From positions 1 to 64,000 of the forward strand of contig CALCJV010000031.1 of assembly GCA_937967405.1 (NCBI GenBank): 64,000 bases of DNA, read 5' to 3'. The stretch comes from an uncultured Chloroflexales bacterium. Its GTDB lineage: Bacteria; Chloroflexota; Chloroflexia; Chloroflexales; Chloroflexaceae. Each line of letters starts with the position of its first letter. The first letter of the stretch is position 1. Position numbers and translations under genes: made by a program. The notes below the pieces were generated by a model. It was not told the origin of the DNA, did not search any database, and was given only the letters and a program-made list of their open reading frames with translations. Below, piece by piece: positions 32,213 to 41,880 of the stretch.

Positions 32213-33961
32213 TCAGGAGACGGTTAGCTCAACGGGGGCGAAGCAGTGTGGGTTGGCGTGCACGAGGTCCATCCCCGAACGAAAACTCTGCAACACGAGG
32301 GGCGTGCCGAGCGAGCCGAGCGCAACGATTGGGCCAGTGATCATGAAGGTGTAACGGCCAGTGCGTTTCGGGTCTGGCAGCGAGCAATAGCGGGTGAACC
32401 CTTCGCTGCCCAATTCCGTCTGGACGTATTCGCGGTCGGCTCCAACTTTGAAGCCCTGCCCAAAGATTTTGACTTGGAGCTGGCGCAGGATCGTCTTGTC
32501 GAAATCGTGCAATGTTTGCGTTACAAAGAACCAGCCTACGCCGTACTTGCCGGTCATCCGCACGCTCTGGGCCAGCATGGTGCGGGTGCGATTGCCATCG
32601 GCGGTATTGTTGGCGTGTTCGCCGGCAAACAGGTGGGCTTCATCGAGGAGCACCAGCGCGTTGCTGGTTTGCCCGTGCTGGAAGCTCCGGTGGATGACAT
32701 GGCGCAGGCGGGTGAGGATTTCATTCAGCAGGAAGTAGGGCACATCGTGCTGCCCGCCCTCGTGCGCGAAGGAAAGCACCACGACGGCCCGTTCGGTGAG
32801 GACTTGCTGGATCAGCGTCGAGAGGGCGGTGCGGCCATTGTCGGTGCGGAAGGCGTTCAAGGTTTCGGCCCACACCCGCTTCAGGCGTGGCTCATCGAGC
32901 TGGTAGCGGGCAAGGACATCGAGTGCACGTTGCCCTTCGCCGGGCGTAGTGCCGGGCCGCGTGGCATAGATTACATCAGCAAATTTCGCCAGATCGCGCA
33001 CCAAGCTGGGGAGGTCGCTCACGCGCAGATCGCGGATCGGGCGGTGTTTGCCATGATGGTCTTGCAGCTCACTCAGGATCGTTGCCAGCCGTTCGCTGGC
33101 TTCGCGTTCTTTGTTGTGGCCCTTAAAGCCGAGCGTGGCAAAGAAGCTGGCCCGCCGCAGCATCTCGGTGAAGGCTTCCGTGCCTTCGAGGGCAATGTCG
33201 TTGGTGGTGGTGACGATGATCTCGCGGCGGTGGTGCAGTGCACCGAGCATGCGCCGGATGCTGAAATCTACGCGATGATCGCCTGCCGCAAACCGATCCT
33301 GCCCAAATTCGCCTTGCGGATCGAGGATCAGCAAGCCCATGCTCGGATTGGCCGCAAAGCCCGCGAGTAGCTGCGCGGCGAGGATACTTTTGCCACTGCG
33401 CGTCTGTCCGAAAATGCCGAGCATCACGGCTTCACCGAAGCCACCCTCTTCGGTTTTGCCGAAGTGCCGCAGGGTGAGTGGTACTGGCAAGCCATCTCCC
33501 GGCGATTGCCCAGCATAGAAGATCCCCGGTTCGGTATGCACCAACTCTTGCAGGGCTTCGGCATCGGCGGGGTAGACGAGCGTGCCACTCGGCGGTGGGA
33601 TCGAGAGGGTCGTGCGGCGGCGCACATGGCCCTGATCGTCCAGCAGGAACACACCGAGCGCAGTCAGCTGGGCACTGGTCAAGTCGCTTTCACCACTCAG
33701 CGCGGGGATTGCCCCTTGATGTTTGATCACGGCGCGGATGACGGGGTCTTCGTGCCAGCGATTGCGGGTGACAATGCCACCGAGCTGGCACAGGGCCCGC
33801 TTGCGATAGGCTTTGCCATTGAAGCGTTCAATCACTTCAAAGGTGACCCACGCATGATCGAGGGCCCGATCACGGGCGGTCTCCAGAATATCCACCGTAA
33901 AGGTAGTCGTGCTATTGGGCGAGCCAATCACGGCAATCGGGTAGCGGATAATGGTATCCAT
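32213..33961 (-). CDS. HerA-like DNA translocase/helicase
   Basis: A 582-residue ATPase of the HerA/FtsK superfamily. An N-terminal beta-rich HAS-barrel-like domain (1-130) precedes GIFGQTRSGKSILAAQLLAGF (Walker A near 185), LLILDPQGEFGQD, the Walker B ALVLLDEAHLFAGE, an arginine-finger-type RTMLAQSVRMTGKYGVG, and the sensor FVTQTLHDFD. HerA proteins form hexamers that pump DNA, usually with NurA nuclease in archaea or with varied nuclease partners in bacterial defence loci. No NurA is present; the nearest nuclease-like gene is the PHP-AlbA_2 protein 344 bases downstream on the same strand. Role in repair or defence is inference. Confidence 0.85.
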   Translation of the reverse strand: MDTIIRYPIAVIGSPNSTTTFTVDILETARDRALDHAWVTFEVIERFNGKAYRKRALCQLGGIVTRNRWHEDPVIRAVIKHQGAIPALSGESDLTSAQLTALGVFLLDDQGHVRRRTTLSIPPPSGTLVYPADAEALQELVHTEPGIFYAGQSPGDGLPVPLTLRHFGKTEEGGFGEAVMLGIFGQTRSGKSILAAQLLAGFAANPSMGLLILDPQGEFGQDRFAAGDHRVDFSIRRMLGALHHRREIIVTTTNDIALEGTEAFTEMLRRASFFATLGFKGHNKEREASERLATILSELQDHHGKHRPIRDLRVSDLPSLVRDLAKFADVIYATRPGTTPGEGQRALDVLARYQLDEPRLKRVWAETLNAFRTDNGRTALSTLIQQVLTERAVVVLSFAHEGGQHDVPYFLLNEILTRLRHVIHRSFQHGQTSNALVLLDEAHLFAGEHANNTADGNRTRTMLAQSVRMTGKYGVGWFFVTQTLHDFDKTILRQLQVKIFGQGFKVGADREYVQTELGSEGFTRYCSLPDPKRTGRYTFMITGPIVALGSLGTPLVLQSFRSGMDLVHANPHCFAPVELTVS

Positions 33962-34391
33962 CGCCAGCCAGCCTCCATGCTACTTGATCTAGAGGCACCG
34001 ATGTTTCGCACAAAGATGCCGAACACATATGGCAGTATAGCATCAGTTTTCCAATTCGGCAAGTTGTCGTAGGAGCAATATATCTTAGCGGCGCATGAAA
34101 CCCGACACAGGCAAGGTGGCCAGCGTAAAACAATATTAGATTGTAGGACATGTGTTTGGGTTTGGAGGGTGATGGGGGGATGAGTGGTGAGCACAGTAGG
34201 TTCCATGAACTGGAATGTACCAATCTACCCTGCCGCTGCTAGCGACGGTGATACGCCTTGTTGCACTCCCATGCGCTGCGTATCCGCTGCCGTGCCGAGC
34301 ACAAAGGGGTAGCCCATGGCTACCCCTTCGCAGTTCAAACTGATCCAGCCTCCTGCTAGACCCACTCGTAGTGACCTGACATACCGTTGCC
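33962..34391. other. Gene-free region upstream of the HerA-like gene
   Basis: 430 bases, A+T-rich in the first half (33990-34150), with no supported frame. It probably contains the promoter of the HerA-like gene, and at its right end it contains the terminator of lpdA. Confidence 0.55.
34304..34328 (-). terminator. Terminator after lpdA
   Basis: AAGGGGTAGCC pairs perfectly with GGCTACCCCTT (11 bp) around a three-base loop. Reading leftward the stem is followed by TGTGC with few Ts. It lies 64 bases after the lpdA stop. Confidence 0.7.
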
Positions 34392-35798
34392 CTAAATATG
34401 GATGGCTGCGCCGTGTACCGTCGCGTGGGCCGCTTCACCAATCGCCTCGTACAGCGTCGGGTGGGCGTGGACGGTGTGCATCATGCTCTCACCGGTGGCC
34501 TCGTGCGAGAGGGCGATGCCGCCTTCGCTGATCATCTCGGTGACGCGGGGGCCAATCATGTGGACACCGAGCACCTCATCGTATTTCGCATCTGCCACAA
34601 TTTTGATGAAGCCGGTGGTATCACCGAGAATGCGGGCTTTGCCATTGGCGGAGAAGGGGAACTTGCCGATCTTGACTTCGTAGCCCTGCTCGCGGGCTTT
34701 GGCTTCGGTCAAGCCGACGCTGGCAATTTCGGGGTAGCAATAGGTGCATGCTGGAATCTTGGTGTAGTTGATCGGTTGGACATGATGCCCAGCTGCATGC
34801 TCTACCACCATAATCCCCTCTGCGCTGGCAACGTGCGCCAGCCATGGGGTCACGATGCAATCGCCAATCGCGTAGATGTTGGGCACGCTGGTGCGGAGGT
34901 ACTCATCTACCTCGATAAAGCCGCGCTGATCGAGCGTGATGCCAACTTCCTCTAGCCCAATGCCGCTCGTGTTGGGGGCAATGCCAATGCCGAGCAGCAT
35001 GCGCTCGACGCTTAGCTCTACGTCTTGGCCGCTGCTATCGGTTACATGGGCAACCACATGATCGCCCTTGTTCTCAGCTCCGTTCAGCTTTGCGCTCGTC
35101 ATAATCGTGATTCCACGCTTCTTGAAAACCTTGGTCAGTTCAGCACTGACTTCCTCGTCTTCGAGCGGGACAATCCGTGGCAGAGCCTCAACAATGGTCA
35201 CTTCTGAGCCAAACGAGCGGAACATCGAAGCAAACTCAACCCCGATGGCTCCGGCCCCCACGACGAGCAGCCGTTTGGGCACTTCAGTCAAGTTGAGCAT
35301 ATCGGTAGAGGAGAGGATGCGCTCGTGGTCAAACTTGATGTGGGGTAGCTCACGTGGGTGTGCGCCTACGGCGAGGATGATGTTGGTTGCCTCAAGCACC
35401 TGCTCACCGCCGCTATTCAGCGCAACTTTGACGCGGTTGGGGCCGGCGAGAGTGCCCCAGCCCTCGATCACATCAACCTTGTTTTTCTTCATCAAGAAGG
35501 CTACGCCCTGCGTACTCTGGCGCACCACCGTCTGCTTGTGCTTCATTGCACCGCTCAGATCGAACGTCACCTCACCGACAGTCACCCCAAATTTCTGGCT
35601 CTCTTTGAGTTCTTCAAGCAAGTCTGCACTATGCAGCAGGGCTTTGGTGGGGATACAACCAACATTGAGACATACCCCCCCCAAAGCCTGTTTCTCCACT
35701 ACAGCCGTTTTCAGTCCCAACTGTCCGGCTCGCACAGCCGCGACATAGCCGCCGGGGCCAGAGCCGATAATAATCACATCGTACCTTGTCTCACTCAC
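34392..35798 (-). CDS. lpdA: Dihydrolipoyl dehydrogenase (E3)
   Basis: A 468-residue flavoprotein: FAD-binding GSGPGGYVAAVRAGQLG at 12-28, redox-active disulfide GGVCLNVGCIP (C43 and C48), NAD-binding VVGAGAIGVEFASMF, the second FAD contact YAIGDC, and the C-terminal catalytic HAHPTLYEAIGEA. It reoxidises dihydrolipoyl groups of 2-oxoacid dehydrogenases or the glycine-cleavage system using NAD. The start is GTG with AAAGGA upstream. It stands alone here without E1/E2 genes, so it may serve several complexes. Confidence 0.96.
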   Translation of the reverse strand: MSETRYDVIIIGSGPGGYVAAVRAGQLGLKTAVVEKQALGGVCLNVGCIPTKALLHSADLLEELKESQKFGVTVGEVTFDLSGAMKHKQTVVRQSTQGVAFLMKKNKVDVIEGWGTLAGPNRVKVALNSGGEQVLEATNIILAVGAHPRELPHIKFDHERILSSTDMLNLTEVPKRLLVVGAGAIGVEFASMFRSFGSEVTIVEALPRIVPLEDEEVSAELTKVFKKRGITIMTSAKLNGAENKGDHVVAHVTDSSGQDVELSVERMLLGIGIAPNTSGIGLEEVGITLDQRGFIEVDEYLRTSVPNIYAIGDCIVTPWLAHVASAEGIMVVEHAAGHHVQPINYTKIPACTYCYPEIASVGLTEAKAREQGYEVKIGKFPFSANGKARILGDTTGFIKIVADAKYDEVLGVHMIGPRVTEMISEGGIALSHEATGESMMHTVHAHPTLYEAIGEAAHATVHGAAIHI

Positions 35799-35942
35799 AC
35801 GCTTGTCCTTTCAAGGCTGTTGATCGCGCCATCAGTGATGCAATCTGGATCAGCCGCCGCACCTGTGCATACGGCGGGTTCCTCGCAAATTCTACCATAC
35901 CTGATGGACTATGGCGGAGAGTCGTTCCAAGCTCCCCTCGCG

Positions 35943-37328
35943 CTACCCGATCAGAATCTGCTCCTCTGGGTATTCGTAGAGCTGCTTGTGGCGTAGCTGA
36001 GCTAGCCCGAGAATGATCGTGAGTGCGCCGAGGCGGCCCCAGAACATCATGACCATAATCACCAGTTGCCCGAAGGTATTTAGCTCACTCGTGAAGGCCA
36101 GCGATAGTCCGCACGTCGCAAAAGCAGAGACCACTTCAAACACTACCAGATCAAGCGGTGCCGTTGGGTTAGTCATGAGGATCAGCCACGTTGCCAGCAG
36201 CACCGCAAATAGGGCAATCGTCAGCACGGCAGAGGCTTTCCGCACCATATCGGAGGCAATCTTGCGCCCGCCGATCTGGGCCGTCGGCAAGCCCTGCGCG
36301 TAAGCCCACAGGGCTAGGGTCAGCACCACGAACGTGCCAGTGGTAATTCCGCCGCCCATCGAGGCGGGGGCCGCGCCGATGAACATGAGGGTCACGATGA
36401 CCAGTTCGGAAGCAGGCGAGATTGCATCGAGCGGCTGAATACCGGCGAAGCCTGCTGTGCGCGTGGAGATTGCTTGGAAGAAGGCGAGCAACAGCTGCCG
36501 ATACCACGGCTCGGCGTGTAAGATGCGCCCCTCACCCTGCTCGGCAAGGAAGATCGCCAAGCCACCCGCGCAGTTCAGCGATACCACCACCATCAAAGTC
36601 AGGCGGGTGTGCAGGCTGATCCGCCGTCCGGTGTGGTAAGTCAGCAGATCGCCGAGCACGGGAATGCCCAAGCCACCGATGAAGATCAATGCGGCAAGCA
36701 GGGTAAGCGTCAAGTTATCGTTGGGGATGCCCTGTGGATATTCAGGCAGCCCACTGAAGAGATCGAAGCCCGCATTGCAGAAGGCTGAGACGGCATGGAA
36801 GATGGCATAGAAGATGGCCTGTTGGGGGCCCAGCGCAGTGCGCCAGTGGAGCCATAGCAGCAACGCGCCAATGCCTTCAATCGCCAGCACGGTTAGCATC
36901 ACTTGGCGCGTCAGGGTCAAGATTGCGCCGGGCATAATCAAGCCCAGCGAGTCGCTCAGGGCGAGCCGTTGCGGCAGCGAGATGCGCCGCCCGAGAATCC
37001 AGAAAGCAACCGTCGCCGTGACCATAAAGCCGACTCCGCCAAGCTGGATCAGCAGGAGCAGGAGGATCTGCCCAAACAGGGTCAGGTCAGTGGCTGGGGT
37101 GATGATTGAAAGCCCAGTGACACTCAGGGCCGAGGTTGCCGTAAATGCGGCCTGCATGGGGGTGAGCCGTTCGTTAGTACTTACGCCCGGTAGCAACAGC
37201 AGCAGCGTGCCAATGCCAACCATTAGAATTAGCCCACCAATAATGCGTAGGGGAGCTGGGATGGGGCGACGGAAGGTATGGGGGCGCGTGTTGCTACGGG
37301 AGAGCAGGGGCCGTTCGGGAGGTGTCAT
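35943..37328 (-). CDS. Potassium uptake channel subunit (KtrB/TrkH family)
   Basis: A 461-residue membrane protein with about ten helices arranged as four M1-P-M2 repeats. Filter-type segments are visible in TSALSVTGLSIITPATDLT, AVSAFCNAGFDLFSG, STRTAGFAGIQPLD and SAFATCGLSLAFT. IGAAPASMGGGITTGTF is typical of Trk/Ktr pores. The length fits KtrB. The cytosolic regulatory subunit is encoded immediately upstream (stop 9 bases before this start). Together they import K+ driven by the membrane potential, often with Na+ dependence. Confidence 0.94.
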   Translation of the reverse strand: MTPPERPLLSRSNTRPHTFRRPIPAPLRIIGGLILMVGIGTLLLLLPGVSTNERLTPMQAAFTATSALSVTGLSIITPATDLTLFGQILLLLLIQLGGVGFMVTATVAFWILGRRISLPQRLALSDSLGLIMPGAILTLTRQVMLTVLAIEGIGALLLWLHWRTALGPQQAIFYAIFHAVSAFCNAGFDLFSGLPEYPQGIPNDNLTLTLLAALIFIGGLGIPVLGDLLTYHTGRRISLHTRLTLMVVVSLNCAGGLAIFLAEQGEGRILHAEPWYRQLLLAFFQAISTRTAGFAGIQPLDAISPASELVIVTLMFIGAAPASMGGGITTGTFVVLTLALWAYAQGLPTAQIGGRKIASDMVRKASAVLTIALFAVLLATWLILMTNPTAPLDLVVFEVVSAFATCGLSLAFTSELNTFGQLVIMVMMFWGRLGALTIILGLAQLRHKQLYEYPEEQILIG

Positions 37329-37337
37329 AGTGTGTCT

Positions 37338-38009
37338 CTAGGTCGTCTCACTGAGTTTGCCAATATCTTCGTTCGTGCCGATGACTACGAGCAAGTCGTC
37401 TTCTTGAAAGACATAATCAGTCGCGGGCAGGACCACTAGCGTCTTGCCCCGCTTAACTACTAGCAGCGTTACGCCGTAGCGGCGGCGCAAGTCGGATTCG
37501 AGCAGGGTCTCGCCGATCATCGTTTTGGGCACGCGGATCTCCGTGATGCTGATGCCCGGCTCTAGCTCAATCTGATCGAGGAAGTTGGGGCCGGTGAGGA
37601 CATACGCAAGGCGTTGCCCCGCTTCATGTTCGGGGAGGACAACGTGATCGGCCCCGACCCGCAGCAGAATGTCGCGCTGCCGTTCGGTGCGGGCTTTGCA
37701 GACCACGCGGCGAACCCCCAAACTTTTGGAAGCGACGGTTGCCATAATGTTGCACTCGAAGTTCTCCCCAATCGCCACGATCACCGTATCAAATGAGCCA
37801 ATGTCAACTGCCCGCAACGCATTCTCATCGGTTGCATCAAGCGCGACCACCTGCGTGATTACATCGGCGGCGTGCTGAATAATGTCACGCTCACGGTCTA
37901 TGCCGAGCACATAGTAGCCGCGCTCAACGAGGGTAGTGGCGAGGCTCAAGCCAAACCGCCCCAAGCCAATTACTGCGAATTCTTGTTGTCGTCCATTCTG
38001 GCGTGCCAT
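37338..38009 (-). CDS. Potassium uptake regulatory subunit (KtrA/TrkA family)
   Basis: A 223-residue protein with an RCK-N domain (FAVIGLGRFGLSLATTLVERGYYVLGID, a Rossmann GxGxxG; VVALDATDENALRAVDIGSFDTVIVAIG) and an RCK-C domain (LEPGISITEIRVPKTMIGETL, VVKRGKTLVVLPATDYVFQEDDLLVVIG). Such octameric rings gate the KtrB pore in response to ATP/ADP or NADH. It is the first gene of the ktrAB operon and is divergent from the ATP-grasp cluster, with a 214-base shared promoter region. Confidence 0.95.
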   Translation of the reverse strand: MARQNGRQQEFAVIGLGRFGLSLATTLVERGYYVLGIDRERDIIQHAADVITQVVALDATDENALRAVDIGSFDTVIVAIGENFECNIMATVASKSLGVRRVVCKARTERQRDILLRVGADHVVLPEHEAGQRLAYVLTGPNFLDQIELEPGISITEIRVPKTMIGETLLESDLRRRYGVTLLVVKRGKTLVVLPATDYVFQEDDLLVVIGTNEDIGKLSETT

Positions 38010-38102
38010 GAGTGCCTCTTGTTGTATTGGTATTGTTCGGACAATCCATATTGTAGCCGATCTAGTCTAGTGACTCAATCCAATCTTGATCAGGACGGTC
38101 TA

Positions 38103-38111
38103 TGTTATAAT
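38103..38111 (+). promoter_or_regulatory. Extended -10 promoter element for the ATP-grasp cluster
   Basis: TGTTATAAT matches an extended -10 box (TGn-TATAAT). A TTGATC lies upstream but with only a 14-base spacer, so recognition would rely on the extended -10. It lies 113 bases before the start of the gene at 38224. Confidence 0.5.
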
Positions 38112-38223
38112 ATACACAAGCATTTCTAAGTCCGCAGAAATGTTTTGTTTGCCGAAACCGCCCTACCCTACACCGCCTCATCGCATTGGGTAGTTGCCGC
38201 TTTGAATAAAGATAGTACACGCT

Positions 38224-39693
38224 GTGGCCGTAAACGACATAAGTCAACTCCAGAGCCATTTTGCCCTGTTCGCTGATTACTTTCTCGATGGGGCTTACGA
38301 TGAGATGTTTGATCCACAGGGCGTGCCGCGTGCGCCGTACCAGACGCTCTATCAACGGCTGTTTGAGCTATCTGCGGCAACGCTGCGGCAACGCCAGCAC
38401 GCCGCAGATATGACGTTCTTAAATCAGGGGGTGACGTTTACCGTCTATAGTGACGATCAGGGCACGGAGCGTATCTTTCCGTATGACTTGCTGCCTCGCA
38501 TCATCACCAACGCTGAGTGGAGTACGATTGAGCGAGGGTTAAAGCAGCGCATCACCGCGATCAATCTATTTCTGAATGACATCTACCACGAGGGCAAAAT
38601 CTTCAAAGATGGGATTGTGCCGCGTGAGCTGATCTACACTTGCAAGCACTTTCGGCGTGAAATGATCGGCTTGCATGTGCCCAAAGGTGTATATGTGGCA
38701 ATTGTCGGCACGGACTTGATCCGCATTGAGACAGGCGAATTTGTAGTGCTTGAGGATAACCTGCGTGTACCAAGCGGGGTCTCCTACATGCTCGCCAATC
38801 GGCAGGTGATCAAGAACGTCTTTCCGATGCTGTTCACTAGCTACAATGTGCGCCCGATTGATCACTATGGGCAGGTGCTGTTGCATACGTTGCGCTCGTT
38901 TGTCCCCCCGCATCGCACCGATCCAACGATTGTGCTGCTGACACCGGGCGTGTACAATTCAGCCTACTTTGAGCATACCTACCTTGCGCGGCAGATGGGT
39001 ATTGAGCTGGTTGAGGGACGCGACCTTGTGGTGCATAACAATATCGTCTATATGCGGACGACTGCTGGCTTGCGCCAAGTTGACGTAATCTATCGGCGCA
39101 TTGATGATGATTTTGTTGATCCGCTAGCCTTCCGCCCCGATAGTATGCTCGGTGCCCCCGGCTTGATGAATGCCTACCGCGCTGGTAACGTTGCGCTGGC
39201 GAATGCAATTGGCACTGGGGTTGCTGATGACAAAGCCGTGTATGCCTACATCCCACGCATCATCCGCTATTATCTTGGCGAGGATGCGATCATTCATAAC
39301 GTCGAAACGTACCTGCTGCACGAGCCAAAGCAGCTTGCGTATGTGCTCGAACACCTTGATCAGTTGGTCATCAAGGCGGTGGGCGAGTCTGGTGGCTATG
39401 GCATGCTCATTGGGCCCCACAGCACCGCCGCCCAGCGCGAAGATTTCCGGCGGGCGATTAAAGCCAATCCACGCAACTATATTGCCCAACCGACGCTGCA
39501 ACTCTCGCGTGCGCCCTGCTTCATTGATGGGCACGTCTCGCCGCGCCATGTAGACTTGCGCCCGTATATCCTCTACGGTGATGATATCCAGATCGTGCCC
39601 GGTGGCTTGACGCGGGTCGCGCTGCGGCGCGGCTCCTTAGTGGTGAACTCGTCGCAGGGTGGCGGGAGTAAAGATACGTGGGTCTTGTATTAG
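38224..39693 (+). CDS. Circularly permuted ATP-grasp type 2 protein
   Basis: A 489-residue protein of the CP_ATPgrasp_2 family (formerly DUF404/407). Recognisable stretches are [101 protein letters not shown] and [20 protein letters not shown]-grasp enzymes join a carboxylate to an amine or thiol through an acyl-phosphate, so a peptide-like ligation is expected, but the substrate is unknown. It starts at GTG and is followed by alpha-E and transglutaminase genes, a widely conserved trio. Confidence 0.92.
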   Translation: MAVNDISQLQSHFALFADYFLDGAYDEMFDPQGVPRAPYQTLYQRLFELSAATLRQRQHAADMTFLNQGVTFTVYSDDQGTERIFPYDLLPRIITNAEWSTIERGLKQRITAINLFLNDIYHEGKIFKDGIVPRELIYTCKHFRREMIGLHVPKGVYVAIVGTDLIRIETGEFVVLEDNLRVPSGVSYMLANRQVIKNVFPMLFTSYNVRPIDHYGQVLLHTLRSFVPPHRTDPTIVLLTPGVYNSAYFEHTYLARQMGIELVEGRDLVVHNNIVYMRTTAGLRQVDVIYRRIDDDFVDPLAFRPDSMLGAPGLMNAYRAGNVALANAIGTGVADDKAVYAYIPRIIRYYLGEDAIIHNVETYLLHEPKQLAYVLEHLDQLVIKAVGESGGYGMLIGPHSTAAQREDFRRAIKANPRNYIAQPTLQLSRAPCFIDGHVSPRHVDLRPYILYGDDIQIVPGGLTRVALRRGSLVVNSSQGGGSKDTWVLY

Positions 39694-39742
39694 GGGGATC
39701 GTTCCAAACCATGTCTGGTGGAAGCAGAGAGGAACCGTTGCC

Positions 39743-40732
39743 ATGACTGTAACAGCCTTCACTCCGCCGCGTGCGGTTGTTGCCGCAGGCATGCTCTCGC
39801 GGGTGGCCGACAGTATGTATTGGATGAGCCGCTACCTTGAGCGAGCTGAACATACGGCGCGAGTACTAGATGTGAATATGGATCAGATGCTGGATGAAAC
39901 CCCTACCCCCAAATCGAGCGACTTGCGCTGGAACCGCGTGCTGGCGAGCTTCCGTATCCACGATGCCCCCGATGTCTCGGATGATGTGTTTCGCCTGATC
40001 CGCTGGCTTACCGTAGATCAGACGAACGATGCCGCAATTGTTAGTCATATTGCCGCTGCCCGCGAGAATGCTCGCCAAATCCGCGAGCAGATTAGCTCTG
40101 AGATGTGGCAGGAGATCAACCAGCTCTACCTGCAAGTGCGCCGAACAAGCAAGAGCCGCCAGTGGCGCACCCAGCCGCACAAGTTCTTCTTGATGGTCAA
40201 GCATGGTTCGCATCTGTTTCAAGGGATTACCGACTCGACGATGATCCACAGCGAGGGCTGGCATTTCATTCAGGTTGGGCGTTCGTTGGAGCGGATGATC
40301 GCCATCACTGGGCTGCTCGAAGCCTTCTTCCAAGACACCCACGCGCTTGATTATCTGGCGTGGGTCGGCTTGCTGCGCTCGTGTACCGCGTTTGAAGCCT
40401 ATTGCAAGGTGTATACCGCAGATATTCGGCCGGATTGCATCGTCGAGTTCTTGCTGCTCAACAATCGCTTCCCGCATTCGGTGCGCTTCTCGGCCGAGCA
40501 AACTCAGCACGCCTTGCTGGCAATTGCGAATTCATCCGGTGGGCGCAGCACTGGGCAGGCTGAACGGTTGGCTGGGCGGCTTCGCGCTTCGCTGGATTAT
40601 GCCCAAGTGGATGAGATTCTGCAAGATATGCCCACCTTCTTACGTTCGATCCATCGTCAGTGTAGCGAAATTCATACGGCGATTTACCAAACATATATAG
40701 ATTACACGATTGATGCGGCTCTCCATCGTTAG
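39743..40732 (+). CDS. Alpha-E domain protein (DUF403)
   Basis: The ATG at 39743 with GAGAGGAACC upstream is preferred over a longer frame that overlaps the ATP-grasp gene. The 329-residue, mostly helical protein begins its family region with MLSRVADSMYWMSRYLERAEHTARVLDVNMD and has EGWHFIQVGRSLERMIAITGLLEAFF and LNNRFPHSVRFSAEQ. The family is encoded next to, or fused with, CP-ATP-grasp proteins and is thought to work with them; its activity is unknown. It lies 49 bases after the ATP-grasp stop. Confidence 0.92.
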   Translation: MTVTAFTPPRAVVAAGMLSRVADSMYWMSRYLERAEHTARVLDVNMDQMLDETPTPKSSDLRWNRVLASFRIHDAPDVSDDVFRLIRWLTVDQTNDAAIVSHIAAARENARQIREQISSEMWQEINQLYLQVRRTSKSRQWRTQPHKFFLMVKHGSHLFQGITDSTMIHSEGWHFIQVGRSLERMIAITGLLEAFFQDTHALDYLAWVGLLRSCTAFEAYCKVYTADIRPDCIVEFLLLNNRFPHSVRFSAEQTQHALLAIANSSGGRSTGQAERLAGRLRASLDYAQVDEILQDMPTFLRSIHRQCSEIHTAIYQTYIDYTIDAALHR

Positions 40733-40841
40733 GTCAGTCGTGGACGATGGGAGACATACCACACAACGCATGGAATTGGTGTAAATGGCATAAATGAGGC
40801 ACGAGCGAGAAGGCTAACACCCTAACGAGGAAAGCAACGGT

Positions 40842-41870
40842 ATGAAATACGTAATAGAACCATACACAAACGCACACCCTGAAGTGATTCCGGTCTCCGT
40901 TCCGCGTTCCTATTTCAGCATCCGCCATATGACCCGCTTCCGCTACTCGCATTCAATCACCGAGAGTGTTATGGAAGTGTGGATGAAGCCGCGCAATGAA
41001 GATCAGCAACATTGCTTGGAATTCAGCCTGACCACCGATCCGCGAGCTGAAGTCTTCTCCTACACGGATCACTTTGGGAATACCGTGCATCACTTCAATG
41101 TGCCCGGACGGCATGTGCAACTCACGATTACGGCCGAAGCAATCATCGAGATTGCCGATGTGAAGCCGCTCCCCGCCGTGCTTGATCCGAGCACGTGGGC
41201 TGCCTATGATGATCCTGAGGTGCGGAATACCTATCTGGACTTTCTGCTGCCGAGTACCTTTGCTCGTCCAAGCAGTATGCTCGAGAAGTTTCAGCGTGAT
41301 CTGGGGCTGTTCCGTATGGATGACCCCTTAACAACCCTGCTCACGATGAACAAGCGGCTCTACGATGCGTTTGATTACGTTCCCCGCAGCACCCGTGTTG
41401 ATTCGCCCATCGAGGATGCGCTTTCGCGGCGGCGCGGCGTGTGCCAAGATTTTGCCCATATTATGATTACGTTGGTGCGCTCGCTGGGAATCCCTTGTCG
41501 CTACGTCAGCGGCTACCTCTTCCATCGAGTCGAAGACCACGACCGCTCCGAAGAAGATGCGACCCACGCATGGCTCGAAGCGTGGCTGCCGACGCTGGGC
41601 TGGGTTGGCTTTGATCCGACGAACAATCTAGTGGTGCGGGATCGCCACATCCGCACTGCAATCGGGCGTGACTATCATGATGTGCCGCCGACGCGCGGCG
41701 TATTTCGGGGCACGGCCGAGAGTGAACTGGATGTGGGGGTGCGGGTTAGCCCGTCGGCGGCTCCGATTGCGCCCAGCGAAGACTTGCTGCCAGAGATCGA
41801 ATGGGACCCAGCAGCGGTGCTAGCCCAAGAGCTGCTGCTTGAGCAGCAACAGCAACAACAGCAGCAGTAA
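40842..41870 (+). CDS. Transglutaminase-like protease/transferase with polyglutamine tail
   Basis: 342 residues. An N-terminal beta domain (FSIRHMTRFRYSHSITESVMEVWMKPR) is typical of transglutaminase-like proteins in this cluster. The catalytic core has cysteine in RRRGVCQDFAHIMI, histidine in DATHAWLEAWLP and aspartate in GFDPTNNLVV, so the triad is complete. The last part is Pro/Glu-rich and ends in eight consecutive glutamines. Together with the two genes upstream it forms the ATP-grasp/alpha-E/transglutaminase cluster, likely a ligation and processing pathway for a peptide-like product. GAGGAAAGCAACGGT precedes the ATG. Confidence 0.92.
   Translation: MKYVIEPYTNAHPEVIPVSVPRSYFSIRHMTRFRYSHSITESVMEVWMKPRNEDQQHCLEFSLTTDPRAEVFSYTDHFGNTVHHFNVPGRHVQLTITAEAIIEIADVKPLPAVLDPSTWAAYDDPEVRNTYLDFLLPSTFARPSSMLEKFQRDLGLFRMDDPLTTLLTMNKRLYDAFDYVPRSTRVDSPIEDALSRRRGVCQDFAHIMITLVRSLGIPCRYVSGYLFHRVEDHDRSEEDATHAWLEAWLPTLGWVGFDPTNNLVVRDRHIRTAIGRDYHDVPPTRGVFRGTAESELDVGVRVSPSAAPIAPSEDLLPEIEWDPAAVLAQELLLEQQQQQQQQ
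41844..41867 (+). repeat. CAG/CAA microsatellite encoding polyglutamine
   Basis: Eight CAG/CAA codons lead directly to the stop of the transglutaminase gene. The mix of CAG and CAA makes slippage less likely than a pure CAG run. Confidence 0.9.
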
Positions 41871-41880
41871 GGGCTTGGTG

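Noticed and set aside
41839..41880. TatD start inside the polyglutamine codons
   Set aside because: It gives a Ser/Asn repeat from an out-of-frame reading of the CAG/CAA run; the ATG at 41881 matches the family.
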